Assembly: GCF_038002345.1 (NCBI RefSeq)
Contig: NZ_JBBOCJ010000001.1
Location: 3,348,001 to 3,412,000, forward strand
Source: Paenibacillus sp. FSL M7-0420
GTDB taxonomy: Bacteria; Bacillota; Bacilli; Paenibacillales; Paenibacillaceae
Length of the DNA stretch: 64,000 nucleotides
Direction: 5' to 3'
Each line of letters opens with the position of its first letter. The stretch's first letter is position 1. The notes under the pieces were generated by a model. That model was not told the DNA's origin. It saw only the letters and a program-made list of their open reading frames with translations, and did not search any database. The position numbers and the translations under genes are program-made. This document shows, piece after piece, positions 1-7,326 of the stretch.

Positions 1-993
1 GATCTGGAGGAGAGTGTGGCCTACCGCTGCGGATGTGGTCATTGCGATACCGTACATATTCCTCAGGCGGACAACATCAAGCTGCACTGGAAAATCGACT
101 GGCCGATGCGCTGGCAGCTGGAGCAGGTGGTGTTTGAGCCGGGCGGCCGGGACCATTCGTCGGAGACGGGGAGCTACAATGTGGCTGCGGTAATCGCAGA
201 GCGGATCTTCGGGTATTCACCCCCGGTGTACGAGCCATATGAATTCATCAGCATCAAAGGCAGCTTCGCTAAAATGTCCAGCTCCTCCGGGCACAATTAC
301 ACTCCAGATGATCTGCTCCGAGTCTATGCCCCTGAGAACATACTGTTCCTGTTCGCCAAATACCAGCCGAATGCCGCCTTCCATATCGGGCTGGATGAGG
401 ATGTGCTGCGCAATTATGCGGAGTTCGAGCGGTATGCTGCGGGAGCACGGGCAGGCACGTTAACGGGTGATCTTGGGGGTGCACTGGAGCTGTCTCTGCT
501 AAGCGACTCCCTGGTGAGTGCTGGAAGCACCATTAGTTTCGGCCAGGTAGCCAGTCTGCTTCCCTTAATCAACTTCGACAGGGACAAGCTCCAGGAGATG
601 TTCACTAGAAATGGTGAGGAGATTAATGAACTCCGGCTGCAGAAGGTGGCGGACCGTGCGGAGTACTGGATCAGGAACTGGATGCCGCATAAGCTGGTGA
701 CAATTCAGACCTCGCCCAACTATGCGTATTATCATTCCCTTACCGGAGTGGAGCTGAGATGGCTGCGAAGCCTGTGCAGTTTGCTGCGGAGCAGGGAGCT
801 GGACGAGACGCAGCTCATGACGGAGATCTATGCCATCTGCCATCACGAAGATAAGAAAACGATGCGGACCCAGCAAAAAAGACTGTTCACCATCATCTAT
901 CAGTTAGTCCTTGGTGCGGAGCAAGGCCCGCGTCTGCCCTGGCTAATCCAGGCAGCTGGAACAGAGCAGATGCTGAATTTGCTGGATTTGTGA
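1..993 (+). CDS. lysK: Lysyl-tRNA synthetase, class I (3' part, cut by window edge)
   Basis: Charges tRNA-Lys with lysine in the cytoplasm. The reading frame is open from base 1, so the N-terminal half with the HIGH motif lies outside the window; the GTG at 16 is not taken as the start. The visible part contains the FEPGGRDH segment and KMSSSSG, which is the class I lysyl enzyme form of the KMSKS signature, followed by a helical anticodon-binding C-terminal half. The family identity rests on these motifs from memory. The gene ends about 95 bases before a YebC-family gene that has its own promoter, so the two are probably separate units. Class I LysRS is patchy in bacteria and sometimes coexists with class II; the window cannot show which case applies. 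Confidence 0.88.
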   Translation, partial: DLEESVAYRCGCGHCDTVHIPQADNIKLHWKIDWPMRWQLEQVVFEPGGRDHSSETGSYNVAAVIAERIFGYSPPVYEPYEFISIKGSFAKMSSSSGHNYTPDDLLRVYAPENILFLFAKYQPNAAFHIGLDEDVLRNYAEFERYAAGARAGTLTGDLGGALELSLLSDSLVSAGSTISFGQVASLLPLINFDRDKLQEMFTRNGEEINELRLQKVADRAEYWIRNWMPHKLVTIQTSPNYAYYHSLTGVELRWLRSLCSLLRSRELDETQLMTEIYAICHHEDKKTMRTQQKRLFTIIYQLVLGAEQGPRLPWLIQAAGTEQMLNLLDL

Positions 994-1010
994 AGGTGTG
1001 TGGACGGCCC

Positions 1011-1040
1011 TTTACGGGATCGATTGAACAGAGGTATAAT
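1011..1040 (+). promoter_or_regulatory. Likely sigma-A promoter of the YebC-family gene
   Basis: TTTACG at 1011-1016 and a perfect TATAAT at 1035-1040 are separated by 18 bases, about 45 bases before the start codon at 1088. This is a sequence match only. Confidence 0.5.
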
Positions 1041-1087
1041 GTACAGGACTGTTTTACATCAAATGTTGGAAAGCGAGCGGTAACGAT

Positions 1088-1807
1088 ATGGGTCGTAAAT
1101 GGAATAATATTAAGGAAAAGAAAGCATCCAAGGATGCTAATACAAGTAAGGTCTATGCCAAGTTCGGGGTAGAAATCTATGTTGCAGCGAAGAAGGGCGA
1201 GCCTGATCCGGAATCCAACCGGGCGCTGAAGGTCGTTCTGGAGCGGGCCAAGACCTACAATGTACCGAAGGCGATTATTGACCGTGCCCTGGAGAAAGCC
1301 AAGGGCAGCGGCGATGAGACCTACGTTGAGCTGCGCTATGAAGGCTTCGGTCCAAGCGGCTCGATGATTGTAGTCGATGCACTGACGAATAACGTCAACC
1401 GCACGGCTCCGCTGGTCCGTTCAACGTTCAGCAAGAACGGCGGCAACATGGGCGTCAGCGGATCGGTTACGTATATGTTCGATCCGACAGCGGTAATCGG
1501 GGTGGAAGGCAAATCTGCGGATGAGGTGATGGAGCTGCTGATTGAAGCAGACCTGGATGTCCGCGATGTGCTGGAAGAGGACGAGGCGGTCATCGTGTAT
1601 GCTGAGCCGGACCAGTTCCATGCGGTACAGGAAGCCTTCCGCGGCGCGGGGATCACGGAATTCACTGTAGCCGAGTTGACGCTGCTTCCGCAGAACTATG
1701 TAGCTATTCCTGAAGATGCGCAGGCACAGTTCGAGAAGCTGATCGATGCGCTTGAAGAATTGGACGATGTGCAGCAGGTCTACCACAACGTGGATTCGGA
1801 AGAATAG
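1088..1807 (+). CDS. YebC/PmpR family DNA-binding regulator
   Basis: A 239-residue protein with the family hallmarks: an N-terminal [13 protein letters not shown] segment, the [13 protein letters not shown] helix, and the [20 protein letters not shown] stretch in the central domain. YebC-family proteins are cytoplasmic; some act as transcription regulators, and others have recently been linked to relief of ribosome stalling. The start with MGRKW instead of MAGHSKW resembles the YeeN-type branch, which often sits as a second paralogue in Firmicutes. A sigma-A-like promoter precedes it and a hairpin terminator follows, so it is probably monocistronic. The family call is firm; the exact role is not shown here. 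Confidence 0.9.
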   Translation: MGRKWNNIKEKKASKDANTSKVYAKFGVEIYVAAKKGEPDPESNRALKVVLERAKTYNVPKAIIDRALEKAKGSGDETYVELRYEGFGPSGSMIVVDALTNNVNRTAPLVRSTFSKNGGNMGVSGSVTYMFDPTAVIGVEGKSADEVMELLIEADLDVRDVLEEDEAVIVYAEPDQFHAVQEAFRGAGITEFTVAELTLLPQNYVAIPEDAQAQFEKLIDALEELDDVQQVYHNVDSEE

Positions 1808-1825
1808 AATAGTCGTCTATGGAAT

Positions 1826-1869
1826 AAGCGGACAAGCCTGCAAACCGGCTTGCCCGCTTGTTCTTTTTT
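1826..1869 (+). terminator. Rho-independent terminator after the YebC-family gene
   Basis: AAGCGG-ACAAGCC pairs with GGCTTG-CCCGCTT (one mismatch) and is followed by a T-rich run, TTCTTTTTT. Confidence 0.8.
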
Positions 1870-1897
1870 CTGGTGCAGAAGAGAGAGGGGCAGGTCT

Positions 1898-2332
1898 GTG
1901 GGGGGATTTCGACTGGTTAGTGTCGTCCATGTATTTATGATTAAGGACGGGCAAGTCCTGCTGCTCAGGCGCGCGAATACGGGACATCATGACGGGGAGT
2001 ATGGCTTGCCTGCCGGGAAGCTGGATGGCGGCGAGCCGCTTCATGCCGCCGCCATCCGCGAGGTCCGGGAAGAATGCGGTGCGGTTATAGCTCCCGCCGA
2101 TCTTACCCTGATCGGAACGATGCACCTGCGTACCTCCGGGGATGAGCGGGTGGATTTCTTTTTCAAGTCGGACCGGTGGACCGGAGAGATCCGCAACATG
2201 GAGCCGGACAAATGCGACGAAGTATGCTGGTTCCCGGTGGATACGCTGCCGGAGAATATCATCCCGTTCGTACAGGAGGCCTGGAATACATTCAGGGACG
2301 GCGTCTGGTATGCTGCTCACGGATGGAATTAG
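1898..2332 (+). CDS. Nudix hydrolase
   Basis: Hydrolyses a nucleoside diphosphate linked to another moiety; the substrate cannot be told. The protein is about 144 residues and carries a complete Nudix box, GKLDGGEPLHAAAIREVREECGA, matching GX5EX7REUXEEXGU, whose glutamates bind the catalytic metal. I chose the GTG at 1898 because GAGAGGGG lies 7 bases upstream; earlier in-frame starts would fall inside the terminator of the previous gene. It is followed 28 bases later by a TSUP permease gene and may be cotranscribed with it. A housecleaning role on oxidised or damaged nucleotides is possible but not demonstrated. Confidence 0.87.
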   Translation: MGGFRLVSVVHVFMIKDGQVLLLRRANTGHHDGEYGLPAGKLDGGEPLHAAAIREVREECGAVIAPADLTLIGTMHLRTSGDERVDFFFKSDRWTGEIRNMEPDKCDEVCWFPVDTLPENIIPFVQEAWNTFRDGVWYAAHGWN

Positions 2333-2360
2333 ATTAGAGTAGCAGGGGGAATGGCGCGTA

Positions 2361-3125
2361 ATGGAAGACTGGACACTCAGTATGGTTCTTATATTGGTGG
2401 GTTGCGGATTTCTGGCCGGATTAATTGATTCTGTAGTGGGCGGCGGCGGACTGATCGCGATTCCGGCCCTGTTGTCGGCGGGTATACCGCTACACCTGCT
2501 GCTTGGCAGCAGCAAATTGGCCGGATCGATGTGCTCGCTGACCAGCACCGCCTCGTTCGTGCGTTCCGGCAAAATCAATTTCAAGCTGGTCCGCACCCTC
2601 ATCCCGTTATCCGTCATTGGCGCGATGGCCGGAACGCTGACTGTCCGTCAGGTGCCTTCCGAGTTCCTGAAGCCGCTGGTGATCGTGATGCTGATCGTCA
2701 TTACGATCTATACCTTGTTCAAAAAAGCCTGGGGAGATGTCTCTACCTTCTCTGCCAGCAATGGTAAATTACGTCTGGCGGGAAGCATGGCAGCGCTCAT
2801 AATCGGCTTCTACGACGGGTTCTTCGGCCCGGGAACGGGGTCGTTTCTGATTTTCGCTTTTCTGATGATGGGGTTTGAATTTGTTACCGCCGCAGGCAAC
2901 GCCAAAATCCTGAATTTCGCCAGCAACATCACAAGCCTTCTTACATTCATTGCTCTGGGCTCTGTCAGTTACACCCACGGGCTGATTCTGGGGATTCCGA
3001 TGGTGATCGGAGCCATTGTCGGCTCCCGGATGGCTATCCGCAAAGGAGCGGCGTATATCCGGCCGTTATTCGTTACAGTCACTGTCATATTGATCGGCAA
3101 GCAAATATGGGATACGATGCATTAA
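2361..3125 (+). CDS. TSUP-family (TauE/SafE) membrane permease
   Basis: A 254-residue, strongly hydrophobic protein with about eight membrane segments arranged as two related halves. The first half contains GLIDSVVGGGGLIAIPALL and LLLGSSKLAG; the second contains FYDGFFGPGTGSFLIFAF. Both are typical of the YfcA-like branch of the sulfite exporter TauE/SafE family, which moves small anionic sulfur or carbon compounds. The substrate cannot be inferred from sequence. The following GNAT gene begins just after its stop, so gene order suggests a loose operon of small, unrelated enzymes. Confidence 0.88.
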   Translation: MEDWTLSMVLILVGCGFLAGLIDSVVGGGGLIAIPALLSAGIPLHLLLGSSKLAGSMCSLTSTASFVRSGKINFKLVRTLIPLSVIGAMAGTLTVRQVPSEFLKPLVIVMLIVITIYTLFKKAWGDVSTFSASNGKLRLAGSMAALIIGFYDGFFGPGTGSFLIFAFLMMGFEFVTAAGNAKILNFASNITSLLTFIALGSVSYTHGLILGIPMVIGAIVGSRMAIRKGAAYIRPLFVTVTVILIGKQIWDTMH

Positions 3126-3148
3126 GCACAACTAATGGAGTGGATGAG

Positions 3149-3589
3149 ATGGAGATCAAGCTTATACATAAGGAAGAAGCATGGAAGCTTAGGCATGAAG
3201 TGATGTGGCCTGAGCGTGAGCCGGATTACATTAAGCTTGCGGATGATGACCAGGGCAAGCATTACGGACTGTATCTTGAGGATCGTCTGGTATCGGTGTT
3301 ATCCCTGTTCGTCAACGGCACAGAAGCACAATTCCGCAAGTTCGCCACCCTGGAGCTGGAGCAGGGCCAGGGCTACGGCAGCAAGCTGCTGAAGACGGTT
3401 CTTGTGGAAGCGGAGCAGGCGGGGGTGCGGCGGATTTTCTGTAATGCCAGAACCTACAAGGCAGGCTTCTATAAGAAATTCGGCATGCAGCGAACGGATG
3501 AAGTGTTCAGCAAAGGCGGCAAGGATTACGTGGTCATGGAGAAGTTCTTCGGACCTGCCATGGATGCGAAGGGGGAGCTTAAGGGATGA
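3149..3589 (+). CDS. GNAT family N-acetyltransferase
   Basis: A protein of about 146 residues predicted to transfer an acetyl group from acetyl-CoA to an amine. The acetyl-CoA loop is visible as LEQGQGYGSKLLKTVL (the Q-x-x-G-x-G/A pattern), and the C-terminal beta strand reads GFYKKFGMQRTDEVF. Start ATG 3149 was chosen for the GGAG just upstream and the typical N-terminus MEIKLIHKEEAWKLR; GTG 3140 is an alternative. Its stop overlaps the start of the AlaX gene by four bases (ATGA), which implies translational coupling. Confidence 0.85.
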   Translation: MEIKLIHKEEAWKLRHEVMWPEREPDYIKLADDDQGKHYGLYLEDRLVSVLSLFVNGTEAQFRKFATLELEQGQGYGSKLLKTVLVEAEQAGVRRIFCNARTYKAGFYKKFGMQRTDEVFSKGGKDYVVMEKFFGPAMDAKGELKG

Positions 3590-4758
3590 CCAAGAAGTTA
3601 TATTATGATTCGGCTTATATAAAAGAATGGAGCACTACCGTTACTGCGGCGATAGAGCGTGAAGACGGGATATATATGACGCTGGCGGAGACAGCCTTCT
3701 ACCCGCTCGGCGGCGGCCAGCCCTGTGATACGGGAACCATCGGAGGGATTGCTGTACTGGATGTGGTGCTGGAGGATCAGGAGGTGCTGCATAAGGTAGC
3801 GCAGCTTCCCGGACAGACTGAAGTTGAATGCTTAATCGACTGGACACGGAGATTCGACCATATGCAGCAGCATAGCGGCCAGCATCTGTTATCCGCCGTA
3901 TTCCTGAAGTTATATCAGGCGGCGACCGTCAGCTTCCACCTGGGGAGTGAGTATGCCACGATTGATCTTGATCTGCAGGAACTGTCAGCGGAGCAGCTGG
4001 CGGAGGCTGAACAGGAGGTGAACCGCAAGATCTACCAGAATCTAGCGATTACCAGCTACTTTGTGACCGCAGAGGAAATGGCCAAGCTGCCGCTGGTGAA
4101 GCTTCCTAAGGTAACGGAGGACATCCGGATTGTCGAGATTGAAGGTGTGGAGCACAATGCCTGCGGGGGAACCCATGTCGCTTCGACCGGGGCGATTGGG
4201 ATGATTAAGCTGCTGAGGTCCGAGAAGCAGAAGGGCCATGTGCGGGTTACCTTCCTGTGCGGGGGGCGGGCACTTGCCGCCTTCAACGATCATGTTCAGA
4301 TCATCAGCCAGTTGTCCGTCAAGTTCAATACCGGCAAGGAAGAGATTATGGACCGGATCGGCAAATGGGAGCAGGAGCAGAAGCTGCTGGTAACGGAGCT
4401 GGCTGCCGTGAAGGAGCAGAATGACAGCTATCTGGCCCGGGACCTGCTCGCTTCTATGGAAGAGGGCAGCGGGGTGCTCACCCATATTTCGGATGATAGA
4501 CCGCTTAAGGATCTGCAGAGTCTGGCTGCGAAGCTGACGGCGCTGACCGACCTTCCGGTGCTGCTGCTGAGTGCGGCGGAGAATAAGGCGGTGCTCGCGA
4601 ATAGCGGATCTGCGGATTTCTCATGCGGTGCCTTCTTCAAGGCTCATCTGGGCAAATACCAGGGCAAGGGCGGGGGCAGCGACAAGCTGGCTCAGGCTGG
4701 ATTCCCTTCCTGGGAAGACGCACTGGCATTTTACAATTTTGCTAAAGGGCAATTCTGA
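3586..4758 (+). CDS. Alanyl-tRNA editing protein, AlaX-L type with DHHA1 domain
   Basis: A free-standing editing enzyme that hydrolyses mischarged Ser- or Gly-tRNA(Ala). The 390-residue length fits the long AlaX form: an N-terminal barrel resembling the AlaRS editing region, then the zinc/active site motifs HSGQH (His96 and His100) and CGGTH (Cys193 and His197), a coiled-coil linker around residues 245-280, and a C-terminal DHHA1 domain ending in GKYQGKGGGSDKLAQAG. All metal ligands are present. The ATG overlaps the preceding GNAT stop, so the pair is likely translated together. The aminoacylation domain is absent, so it is not AlaRS. Confidence 0.92.
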   Translation: MTKKLYYDSAYIKEWSTTVTAAIEREDGIYMTLAETAFYPLGGGQPCDTGTIGGIAVLDVVLEDQEVLHKVAQLPGQTEVECLIDWTRRFDHMQQHSGQHLLSAVFLKLYQAATVSFHLGSEYATIDLDLQELSAEQLAEAEQEVNRKIYQNLAITSYFVTAEEMAKLPLVKLPKVTEDIRIVEIEGVEHNACGGTHVASTGAIGMIKLLRSEKQKGHVRVTFLCGGRALAAFNDHVQIISQLSVKFNTGKEEIMDRIGKWEQEQKLLVTELAAVKEQNDSYLARDLLASMEEGSGVLTHISDDRPLKDLQSLAAKLTALTDLPVLLLSAAENKAVLANSGSADFSCGAFFKAHLGKYQGKGGGSDKLAQAGFPSWEDALAFYNFAKGQF

Positions 4759-4811
4759 TTGTCATCGAGAATTCAGGGGAGCCGCTATCTCACAGGCATG
4801 GAGGAGATATA

Positions 4812-5636
4812 ATGAATGGGCTCATTGAACTGACACCAGATGTCTATCCTGCGGTTTATGATTTCTACAAGGTGAAGCTGCACCGCCTTCCCGCCTTATC
4901 CGTCCTGCTGGAGCACTATCCCGGGCGGGTATTTGCTGATCATTTGGAAGCGCCGACACTGGCTGTGGTATGGGCTACGGGGAGATGGATGTATGCTGCC
5001 GGAGATATCAGTACTGAGATCAACCGGCTGAAGATGATGGGCTTTTTGCAGACGGTAGTCGTACCTGATTGCCGGCAGAGACAAGAGAAAGGGTTCGAGA
5101 TCTATGCGGAAGATAGTGATTCATGGACGGAACTATTGACGCTTGAGATTGACGGCCTGAGCGTTGATAGACATATGGAGTCGGTCTATGAGTTCAATAT
5201 CGAACGATTCATTCAGCTGACAAACAGGTGTGCTGCTATCCCCTTGGAGGGAGATCTATCTGTCGCCTACGAGGATATTCCTGTGCTCACCCAACCGGAG
5301 CATAACAGGTCTGCAAGACAGGACAGGTTCATTGGGCTGACAGCCACTGGTGCTGTAGTGAAGGTCAGGGATGAAGTGGTCTCCATTTGTAAAAATAACG
5401 GCTTCAGCGTGAATAACAGGTACTTCATTGATGTAGATACTCATGCAGAATCGGAGCGCGGTAAGGGCTATGCTACACTCGCCGCCGCATCGTTAATTAG
5501 TCACTATCTCGATCAGGGAATGCTTCCTTTATGGGAAACAACGCATGAGAATACGGCTTCACATAAGCTCGCGTTAAGGCTCGGTTTCGAGCCGGTGGAG
5601 AGTTATCCGGTATTTGCTTTTGTCATGGAAGGATAG
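4812..5636 (+). CDS. GNAT-type acetyltransferase, large form
   Basis: A 274-residue protein resembling the GNAT_acetyltran family, in which an N-terminal half of unclear role precedes a C-terminal GNAT fold. The acetyl-CoA binding part reads ESERGKGYATLAAASLISHYL, followed by TTHENTASHKLALRLGFEPVESYPVF, where N-x-A-S-x-x-L-x-x-x-L-G-F is the usual GNAT helix-strand ending. GGAGGAGATATA immediately precedes the ATG. The substrate is unknown; these proteins are annotated as general acetyltransferases in bacilli. Confidence 0.83.
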   Translation: MNGLIELTPDVYPAVYDFYKVKLHRLPALSVLLEHYPGRVFADHLEAPTLAVVWATGRWMYAAGDISTEINRLKMMGFLQTVVVPDCRQRQEKGFEIYAEDSDSWTELLTLEIDGLSVDRHMESVYEFNIERFIQLTNRCAAIPLEGDLSVAYEDIPVLTQPEHNRSARQDRFIGLTATGAVVKVRDEVVSICKNNGFSVNNRYFIDVDTHAESERGKGYATLAAASLISHYLDQGMLPLWETTHENTASHKLALRLGFEPVESYPVFAFVMEG

Positions 5637-5664
5637 TACCTATTAACGTTAAGGAGTGGTATTG

Positions 5665-6231
5665 ATGAAGAGGTTAGCAATCCTTACAGTCGGTAAAACG
5701 CATAGCGGGAAGACTACATTTGCCAGAGAATTAGAGCGGTGCTTACCTGAATCAGCCGTTATTGACCGGGATGATCTGGCTGAATTCATCAATACCCGGT
5801 ACGAAAGTCTGCTGCCCAAGCAGGGGACGAATACGCTCAAGGACGCTCTGACCCGAACGTTAGTGGATTATGCCGTTCATGAGACGGAGCAGCACATTAT
5901 CATGTGTAACAATTACTTCAATAGGGAAGGCCGACTGCGAATGCTGGATTGGTTTCACCAGAAGGGACTGGTTAGTGTGCTGGTATATTTCAATCTGCCC
6001 GATGAGCTGCTGTATTCGCGTATAGCGAGTAGTGAACGGAGCACAGCTATCCTTAGAAAATCAAAGAGCTTCGATGTAGTGCTGACCCGGCAAATCGCGG
6101 ATGTACAGAAGGGGCAGGCTGAGCCGCCAACGGAGAGGGAGTCGGAGTATCTGTTTGTAATCAACGACAGCGAGGAAGTACCCGGCACGATTCAGAAGAT
6201 CGTCCAGATCGCAGGCGGGAAGTCCATATGA
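5665..6231 (+). CDS. P-loop ATP-binding protein, small-molecule kinase-like
   Basis: A protein of about 188 residues with a Walker A loop GKTHSGKT near the N-terminus, VIDRDDLAEFINTRY after the second strand, and CNNYFNREGRLRMLDWFHQKG, a pattern shared by zeta-toxin-like and polynucleotide-kinase-like P-loop kinases. It probably phosphorylates a small molecule or nucleic acid end; the substrate is unknown. Start ATG 5665 has AAGGAG eight bases upstream; the GTG at 5656 lies inside that site. No antitoxin-like partner is adjacent, so a toxin-antitoxin role is unlikely. Confidence 0.72.
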   Translation: MKRLAILTVGKTHSGKTTFARELERCLPESAVIDRDDLAEFINTRYESLLPKQGTNTLKDALTRTLVDYAVHETEQHIIMCNNYFNREGRLRMLDWFHQKGLVSVLVYFNLPDELLYSRIASSERSTAILRKSKSFDVVLTRQIADVQKGQAEPPTERESEYLFVINDSEEVPGTIQKIVQIAGGKSI

Positions 6232-6333
6232 ATGTTCGTTCAGGCCTACCAACTGGACCTGACCGCCCAAACCCTTCATAATAAGAAGAGTTGTGAACGG
6301 TTCCACACAAACTCATAAACGGAGGTTCATAGA

Positions 6334-7317
6334 ATGAAATACCGCGAACTGGGAAACACAGGTCTGTCTGTCAGTGAGGTCAGCTTTGGCACTTGGGCGA
6401 TTGGCGGGGATTGGGGCAGCAGCAAGGATGAAGACGGGCTGAGAGGCTTGCAGGCGGCGATGGAGCAGGGCGTGAATTTCTTCGATACGGCAGATGTCTA
6501 TGGCGGAGGCCATGCGGAGGAGCTGCTCGCCAAGGCGACCCGGGGCAAGCAGGATGAGATACATATTGCCACGAAGTTCTGCCGCGCCGGTGATATCCAT
6601 GACCCGGAGAATTACTCCGCACGCCGGATTAGCGAATACTGTGAGCAGAGCCTGCGGCGTTTGGAGCGGGAAGCGATTGATCTGTATCAGATCCATTGTC
6701 CGCCGATGGAGATTCTGCGTGATGGCAGTGTATTCGCGGCGCTGGACCAGTTGAAGGCTGAGGGTAAAATCCGTCACTACGGCGTCAGCGTAGAAACTAT
6801 CCAGGAGGGCTTGCTCTGCCTGGAGTATCCGGGCGTAGCAGCACTCCAAGTGATCTTCAATCTGTTCCGCCAGCAACCTGCACAGGAGCTGTTGCCGCAG
6901 GCTGCGGCCAAGGGGGCAGGAATCCTGGTGCGCCTGCCGCTGGCCAGCGGTCTGCTGACCGGCAAGTTTACGGCATCCAGTACCTTCCAAGAGAACGACC
7001 ACCGCAGGTTCAACGCGAACGGGGAGCAGTTCAATGTGGGCGAGACTTTTGCGGGGCTGCCTTTTGTTAAAGGAGTGGAGCTGGCGCAGAAGCTGGAGTG
7101 GATCACTGAAGGACGCGGCAATATGGCACGGGCCTCCATGCGCTGGATTCTGGACCATCCGGCAGTCAGCTGTGTGATTCCGGGCTTCAAGAATGAGGCT
7201 CAGGTGAATGATAATCTGGCCACGCTGGATGTACCTTCCTTCAGCCCAGGGGATATGGAGCGCCTGGCTGCCTTTTACCAGTCAGAAGTGGTTCCGCATA
7301 TCCGTGGAGAGGTGTAG
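6334..7317 (+). CDS. Aldo/keto reductase
   Basis: A 327-residue NADPH-dependent oxidoreductase with a TIM-barrel fold. The catalytic tetrad region is visible: the Asp in FDTADVYGGGHAEELLAKA with its Tyr, a Lys in IHIATKFCR, and IDLYQIHCPP at the usual His position. The cofactor end of the barrel reads AVSCVIPGFKNEAQVNDNL. Members reduce aldehydes or ketones; the true substrate cannot be read from sequence. GGAGG precedes the ATG. The Tet(M)-like GTPase gene begins nine bases after the stop, so the two are probably one transcript. Confidence 0.9.
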   Translation: MKYRELGNTGLSVSEVSFGTWAIGGDWGSSKDEDGLRGLQAAMEQGVNFFDTADVYGGGHAEELLAKATRGKQDEIHIATKFCRAGDIHDPENYSARRISEYCEQSLRRLEREAIDLYQIHCPPMEILRDGSVFAALDQLKAEGKIRHYGVSVETIQEGLLCLEYPGVAALQVIFNLFRQQPAQELLPQAAAKGAGILVRLPLASGLLTGKFTASSTFQENDHRRFNANGEQFNVGETFAGLPFVKGVELAQKLEWITEGRGNMARASMRWILDHPAVSCVIPGFKNEAQVNDNLATLDVPSFSPGDMERLAAFYQSEVVPHIRGEV

Positions 7318-7326
7318 CGGTACTGT

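Noticed and set aside
1817..2617. 266-codon minus-strand frame opposite the Nudix and TSUP genes
   Set aside because: It is antisense to two well-supported genes and has no recognisable protein features.
5665..6231. Zeta-type toxin of a toxin-antitoxin pair
   Set aside because: The P-loop kinase fold is similar but no small antitoxin gene precedes it.
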